In this document: piece after piece, positions 1 to 6,800 of the stretch
Layout: each line of letters starts with the position of its first letter
Numbering within the stretch: the stretch's first letter is position 1
From: an uncultured Lachnospiraceae bacterium
GTDB taxonomy: Bacteria; Bacillota; Clostridia; Lachnospirales; Lachnospiraceae
Direction: 5' to 3'
Length of the DNA stretch: 12,591 nucleotides
NCBI GenBank assembly: GCA_948688495.1
Contig: CAPQSW010000054.1
Coordinates: forward strand, 351-12,941
Made by a program: the position numbers and the translations under genes
The notes under the pieces: model-generated
Told to the model about the DNA's origin: nothing
The model's input: only the letters and a program-made list of their open reading frames with translations
The model's database searches: none

Positions 1-305
<305 letters not shown>

Positions 306-322
306 AAGAGGAGCTTGGATTC

Positions 323-341
323 AGCGGACAGAACTTCCGCT
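323..341 (+). other. small hairpin in the 23S-tRNA spacer
   Basis: A perfect 6-bp stem, AGCGGA at 323-328 and TCCGCT at 336-341, encloses a 7-nt loop. It lies in the transcribed spacer just after 23S rRNA. It has no T-tract, so it is not a terminator. It may be a processing signal for the rRNA precursor, but this is inference. The rest of the spacer (306-410) shows no 5S rRNA features. Confidence 0.35.
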
Positions 342-410
342 AAGAGGAAAAAGATGGACTTTAAGAAGAAGCTGTTCTGTGTGAATTTTTGAAGGTGCAG
401 GAATGAATAA

Positions 411-483
411 TCCTCGATAGCTCAGTTGGTAGAGCACGCGGCTGTTAACCGCGCTGTCGTAGGTTCAAGTCCTACTCGGGGAG
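411..483 (+). tRNA. tRNA-Asn (anticodon GTT)
   Basis: A complete 73-nt cloverleaf can be folded by eye. The acceptor stem is 411-417 with 476-482 (one T-G wobble) and the discriminator base is G483. The D stem is GCTC 420-423 with GAGC 432-435. The anticodon stem is 437-441 with 449-453 around the loop CTGTTAA, giving anticodon GTT at 444-446. The T arm carries the usual GTTCAAGTC. The 3' CCA is not encoded (GTT follows position 483), so it must be added by CCA-adding enzyme. It follows 23S rRNA by ~105 nt and is probably co-transcribed with the rRNA operon. Confidence 0.97.
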
Positions 484-493
484 GTTGAAAAGA

Positions 494-523
494 CCCGCAG
501 GCAGTGATGTTTGCGGGCTTTTG
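494..523 (+). terminator. probable rho-independent terminator after the rRNA-tRNA unit
   Basis: CCCGCAG (494-500) pairs with TTGCGGG (511-517) across a 10-nt loop, followed by CTTTTG. The stem is G+C-rich but the T-tract is only four bases, so termination may be partial. It lies 11 nt after the tRNA-Asn 3' end, as expected for the end of the rRNA operon transcript. Confidence 0.6.
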
Positions 524-607
524 CATATCCGAAGATAAGAGAAAAGAATTTTTGGCAGGCAGCATACTGTTTAAGAGCGAAGGTAAAGCTGTGGCTTTCC
601 ATGTAAT

Positions 608-644
608 GAAACCCTGTATTGGATTTATACAGGGTTTCTTTTTT
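608..644 (+). terminator. strong rho-independent terminator
   Basis: A perfect 12-bp stem, GAAACCCTGTAT (608-619) and ATACAGGGTTTC (627-638), encloses a 7-nt loop and is followed by six T. This is a textbook intrinsic terminator. It is preceded on this strand only by the rRNA-tRNA unit, which already has a weaker terminator at 494-523, so it probably acts as a back-up that insulates the giant gene. The A-run upstream is short (GTAATGAAA), so bidirectional use is less likely. Confidence 0.88.
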
Positions 645-793
645 GTATTAACTGATGGAAGATAGGCAGAAAATAGATTATGCTTATTGAAGTTGCTGCA
701 TAATTTATCAAGAATTAGAAATGGAATTGTCTACAAAATATACCCCAAAAGGAGCAATCTATTCCAAAGCGCTAGGAGAAAAACGGGATGTCG

Positions 794-821
794 TTTACAA
801 TTTTTTACAGTATCTTACGAT
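794..821 (+). promoter_or_regulatory. candidate promoter for the giant surface-protein gene
   Basis: TTTACA (794-799) and TACGAT (816-821) are separated by 16 nt, an acceptable sigma-A-like arrangement. A second TTTACA at 804-809 and a TATAAC at 821-826 do not pair with good spacing (11 or 21 nt). The start codon is at 857, giving a short leader. Both hexamers are imperfect, so the exact promoter is uncertain. Confidence 0.35.
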
Positions 822-856
822 ATAACAAAATTATAAATGACAGGAGGAGATGAGAG

Positions 857-3800
857 ATGAAAAGATCCAAAAGACTGCTAAGTGCTCTGTTAGTGCTGTG
901 TATGATTTTTACAGAAATGTCAACATCAACAGTTACGACGAAAGCAGAGGAAACAGCAATTTTGCTTGAAGCGTCAAGGCTTGAAGCAGATAAGCTCCCT
1001 GAGGGGAATCTTGTCTATTTTGGAAGTGCAGCGGCAACGATGCTGGAGAAGGATGCAGTATATTCCGTTCCCATTTACCGTGAGGGAGATTTGAGCGGTG
1101 AGGCAAAGGTTGAGGTACATGCCATAGACCTTATGGCATTGTATGGTGAGGATTATGAATTTGTCGGCGAAGATCCTGAGGTAATGGGCGATGGGGAAAC
1201 GATTCTTGAGCGTTACGCGCGTGAAAACGCTGAGCTTCTGGCAGAGGAGGAGAGCAAAGAATCTGAGGAAGAAAGCGCAGAGCCCAAAGAAGGCAAAGAA
1301 TCTGAGGAAGAAGGCGCAGAGCCCAAAGAAGGCAAAGAATCTGAGGAAGAAAGCGCAGAGCCGGAGGAAAGCAAGAACTCTGGGAAGGAAAATGAAGGGG
1401 TAGAAAAATCTATTCAAGAAGATAACGTTGACGAAGAACCAGCTGTAGAAAATAATGATGTGAAATCAGCGGATACAGACAATGATGGTTATGTCAGCTT
1501 AGCCGAATATAAAGAAAAAAGAACCGGACTTCCGACAAGGGAGATTACGAAAGGCGAAAGCGATCCGCAGGGTTTTATCAATGATGCTGTGAATGAGATG
1601 GTTCCAGATGCAATGAACCAGGTTGACACATCCGCGAAGTTAGAGGTTAGGTTTGCTCCAGGCGAAGATGAAAAGCAGCTAAAGTTCCGCATTAAGGATG
1701 ACGACAAGACAGAGGGGCAGGAGGCGTTCACGTTTCTCTTGACAAATCCCGAAAATGTGGAAGTCTACAATGTGACCTCGCTGTCCGTCGTTATTGAGGA
1801 TGATGAGCCGTCGGAACACTCGAAGGTTTCCTTTACGCAGCCGGAGTATGTTTCTGAGGATGGTAAGGCAGTCGTCACTGTCAAGCGCGAGGGCGCAGAG
1901 TATTCGATTGCAGATCTGGAGCTCCGCAGCAGTGGGGATACCGCAAAAGCCGGCGTAAATTACAATGAAGTTCAGGAAGCAGTCGCTTTTGCACCGTATG
2001 AAATGGAGAAGCAGATAGAGATTCCGGTGGCGGGAGAGGGCGAATTTGACGTTGTGCTGTCTGAATTTGGATCCTGCGAGGCTGGGGAGCTTACGCGCGC
2101 TACCGTCTCAGTGCAGGAAGAGGCAGGCATACAGACACAGTCGGACGCGGGCATACAGCTTCAGGCGGATTCCGGACAAAAGAGCTTTGATATTACGATT
2201 AATAACAAGCAATACAGCGTGGAGTATAACTGGGGGGAAGCAAAAGGGAAAATTATGGATAAAAGCTATACCCCGGCTCTCTGGGCTGGAGAATACTATT
2301 TCGCTTCGGATGCTGCGCATGGCGGAATTTTCAGCTATGGGCATTGGGACGGCGACAAGCCTGGCGGGACAAGGAACAGCCATTACCAGCAGGACGATGG
2401 TTCCGATATGTCGAGAAACTTCGGCAATCTGTACTATTATGACTGGCGTACCTGGAGAAAGGGCAGGGTTTGGACGGAATCATCGGAGGTGCCAGCGATT
2501 TATTACCGTTATGCAACGCCGGACTGGACGATGACCTCGGGCACACATGGCGGACAGCGGTGTTCCTTCCGTTTGCAGTCAACAAAATCAAGAAAGAGTT
2601 ATGATACTTCAAAAGATGCAACAGACAAATTTGACCGTACCCGCGACAACGGCCTGATTCAAATCGGCAACGGAACCAGCAAGAATTCGGATGGAATGTT
2701 TCGGATGTATGCATACTCCATTGATCAAGAAAAGAACAGGACGCCTAAGTCCTATCTGAATTTTTATGGTGCTGCGGCAATGTTCAAGCGGTATGATGTA
2801 AGCTTAGAGGCGCCAGAAGGCAAGACGTTCCTTACGACTACCGGCAAGACAGAGCCGATTGAGCCGGTACAGGCAGATGTGAAATGCGGTGCGCAGGTTT
2901 TATATCAGCAACAGACTCGTGCAATCTATCCCAATCCTGAGACGTCTGGGTCTAATATGGTATTTACGCTTAAAAGCACGCATGTAAACGGTCATGATGG
3001 GAAGTTTGGTTCTCTTGCCGGATATAAAATAACGGTAGGAAGCGGCGGGAAGAATTCTACGACTTTAAATTATCCGCAAGATTTTATCACCTTTTTGAAC
3101 GACCGCCAAAATAGGACAACGGGCTATATTGACTATGGGAAACAGGCTGTTGAGAGGGAAATCGACAAAATAAACAAGAATCTTGATACCGTACCGTTTG
3201 ACTGCTATTTTATCGATTGGATTGAAGACAAGCAGGTAGACACCAGCACGGATGGCAACAGCTATAAGCAGCTGCTTAAATTCAAGCCGGTTTATAATTA
3301 CAATGACGTTAAGGTAACCGTTCTTGCGGCCAGAGGCGACAGCGGCGCCAGCGGCAAATTTAAGAACAGCCAGCTTAAGGAAGGAGCTGAAGTGACGTTC
3401 CATGCAGGCGATCTGCTTGATCTTTCCATGACGCCGGGCGATTCTATGACCCGTGTGGTGGGTTATGACGTATCTACGGACGGCGGCGTAAATTTTGATA
3501 CAATCAGAAGCACAAGCTCCCTGTTTTTGGAATCATTCAATGAATATACCATCCGTCCTGTCTTTGAGAAGGACGAGAACCATATTGAGATTATTTTTTC
3601 GGACAATACGGCAAGGAACAACCTGCAGGTGGAACAAACTATCCCGCAAAGTGAATTAAATTCTAACAGCCTGTTTAAGGGACGCACGATACTGAATTTA
3701 AATCCCGATGGGGAAACCATACAGGAGAAAATGAAGCCGGAGGTGGGAAAGGACTATAACGTCAGGATACGCGTGACGGGAAGGCCCGCTAAAGCAGGGT

Positions 3801-6800
3801 ATGTCTACCTTCCAGTAATTAAAGATAATATGACGGGGAAGAGTTATAATACGCAGACATACTACATAAATGCCAGATCAATGAAGCAGGATAATGTATT
3901 GACCGTTTCCGTTGTAGAGGTAAAGGAATCGGAGCTTCGCAATTATACGGTGGAGGGCAATGTGGTAAGCGCCATGAAGCCGATTTTAAGCGACGGGCAA
4001 GAATTAAAGGAGCTGCCGGTAACGAATATGTCCGTTATGGTCGGACAAGGGCAGGATAGAAGCGGCGCGGTAATTGTTGCTGCTACACAGACCGGGCAAA
4101 ACGGAGAATACAGCTTCATGGATTTAAAAGGCAGGCCGAATGACAGGATACCGATTCTGATCTCAAACGGCATAGGACGGGGGCAGATTGCAGAAATCGT
4201 ACTGCCGGATGTAAGCCCCGGGCAGGATGGCGTGTGTCATGCCAACGTCGGCAAGTCAACCATGAGGTATCCTTCGGGGATTCCCAAGGTGACCGACATT
4301 ACCTACAATTACAATAATAACGCCAACAACCAGAGCAGCGATAATACGCACAATTCTATCAATATTTTTGACGATACGCTGAATATATCCGCTACTGTGG
4401 ACCTGGCAGGAAGGAAGATTGAACAGGCAATTTTCACGGTCTATTCGGTGGAGGGGAACAAAACGGAATACAAGGCATATCCGTCTGATACGGATGCGGG
4501 GAAATTTAATTTCTCGATTGAGAAGATGGTGGATAACCTGCGCAATGGCGACCGTATTTCCGTGAGGCTGGTGGACAGCCAAAAGTATACCATGACGCTT
4601 GGCGGGGCAGGCACATCCTCAGTCAATATGGAATATCCTGATGTTGATACAGGAATCGTATTCTATACGGAAAACGTTTTAAATGTCCCACAGTTTTACG
4701 AGGCGACGCCTGTGCCTTCTTCGGCAAACATTCCGGTTGTCGGCGCGGCAAATGGCAGCGCTTCCACAGGGCTCTTGACATTCTCGAAGACCTATTGGGA
4801 TGAACAGAAGAACGGATATTCGCTTGACATTAATATCTCGGGCAGCGGTTCCAATAAAGGCGCGCCGTCGCATAATGATAAGAAACAGGCGTTAAATAGA
4901 TATAAGAAAGCAGTTGAAGATGATAAGGAAGTAAACAAACTGAACGCGGAAAATATCATGCTAAGGCAGCAGCTAGAATCGTATGACGGTGATTATTCAG
5001 ACGAGGCCGACGATCAGGTTAAAAAATTGGAGAGCCAGATTGACAAGAATCAGGAACTGTCTGAGGAGCTGGGCGGCAACAAACATGCCAAGGACGTGCG
5101 CGGAGGAATGACTAAGGCGACGACGTTCAGCGTAAGCATGAACGTAATGCTCTCACTTGAGTTCATTAAGGATTCCAAAGGGGATTATATGCTGTGTTAT
5201 ACCGCTGTGACACTCGGGGGAACCGTTTCGTTTAATAAGACTTTCTATACGGCAATTTCATTTGTGCCATGTTTCTTTAACTTAAATGGGACGGCACAGC
5301 TAAACATCGCACTTGGCGGCGCTGTGCCAGAAGCGCAAGATTCATATACGGAGGGCGAATTCCAAAGCCTTTCTGGAAATATCGCCGAAGTATTGGTAGA
5401 TCCGGAGATAGATGTGAAAACGGACGCCATGTTCAAACTGACTGGGCAGATGGGCGTAGGCTTATGCGGGATTCTTTCGGCAAGAGGATATGTATCCATC
5501 CAGCTTCAGTTTGACGTGGGCTACAATGAACATGATACACGCACCGGCTTCCTGTTTGGCTCTGAGGGAGGCATTGGATTTGATATCCTGGTCGGCACAA
5601 TCAATATCAACCTGTATTCGGCAAGGGTTGGCACCGGTTCGCTGGAAGGCAAGACATCGTACAGCTTCTTTGGTGGATTGATTCAAGATGAAGACAAGGA
5701 GGGCCGGCAGGTATTTTCTTTGGCAGACGCAAAAGATGATAATGAGAAGATTCTGACGGCGGACGACGGAACCGTTACCACTTACCGCGAGGCAGACGCC
5801 GGCACGGAGGATATGTCCTCATTTGGAAAAAACAGGCTGCGCGCAAGCTTAGAGGCGGATTCCATGACGACGCTGCTTTCACCGGCGGCGGAGCATACAA
5901 GGCCGCAGATTACGCTGCTTGACGGAGGGAAGAAACTGATTACCTTCATCGGCAATGGCGGAGGTAACACGCATGCGCTGTTCTATTCGGTATATGATGG
6001 CGTGAACTGGAGCGAGCCGAAACAGGTGTCAAATGACAGTACGATGGATTCCATGCCGAGTATACTTAATCTGGGAAGCAAGGTCATTCTTGCATGGGCA
6101 GATGCAGACAGGGCGTTTACCGCTGATGATGCGGCAAACGATAAACTATCTGCAATGGGCATTTCGGCGGCGGTCTATGATGTACAGGCTGGTACCATGT
6201 CAGCGGAGAGGGAGCTTGTGAAGGATGCATACTGCAACCTTGCACCGCAGCTTTCCGAATCAGATGGAGTGATTTACTGCAGCTACATGAAACGTGATTT
6301 GAAGCATGTAGAGAGTGAAGACGATATTCTTGATATGACGGGGATCTATTCCACGATGGCATATGTGCAGTACAGGATTGATGAACAGGCGCTTTTGGCG
6401 GAAGAAGAACTTGTCACGGTTGAACATCCAAGCATTACAGATCCGCTTGTATTTGATTACCATATGGAAACGATTGACGTGGGCGAGGAAAGCTATCTTG
6501 TTTCTGCATATACGATTGACGAGGATCGTAACCTTAAAACCGGAGGAGACAGGGGCTTATGGATGAAGCTTAAAAACCTCACTACGGGAAGAGAATATTA
6601 TCCGATGCAGATTGAGCAGCCAGACAGCACCGCAAGCGCGCCACAGCTTAACAAGCTTGACGGCAGGCTGTATCTGACGTATCTGACAGGCGGCAGCACC
6701 TTTGGCCTGTTAGACGTAAGCGGTCTGTTGGAGGATATCTTTACAGGGCCGACGGAAACGGGAGAGAATTCGGTAAGCGCTGACGTCAGCGTATATAAAA

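Larger units (their letters stand above)
524..856. other. non-coding spacer between the rRNA unit and the giant gene
   Basis: No convincing gene is present. In order it holds: a small hairpin at 582-600 (AAAGC/GCTTT stem extended by GG/CC with one bulged T); a strong terminator at 608-644; a 7-bp inverted repeat ATTATGC (677-683) and GCATAAT (698-704) around a 14-nt loop; and a promoter-like element at about 794-821. A 34-codon open frame from the ATG at 721 lacks a ribosome binding site and overlaps the candidate promoter, so it is not called. Confidence 0.6.

Noticed and set aside
721..825. 34-codon open frame (ATG 721 to TAA 823-825) upstream of the giant gene
   Set aside because: It has no Shine-Dalgarno motif before the ATG, shows no recognisable similarity, and overlaps the candidate promoter. 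It could be a relic or chance frame; conservation would be needed to call it.
1253..1369. CRISPR-like or mobile-element origin of the tandem repeats
   Set aside because: The repeats are directly adjacent without spacers, in frame and coding; nothing suggests CRISPR or a mobile element.
974..1417. Minus-strand 147-codon frame with Phe/Leu-rich repeats
   Set aside because: It is the antisense shadow of the acidic 39-bp repeats: Glu and Lys codons read backwards give Phe and Leu. The + strand gene explains the sequence.
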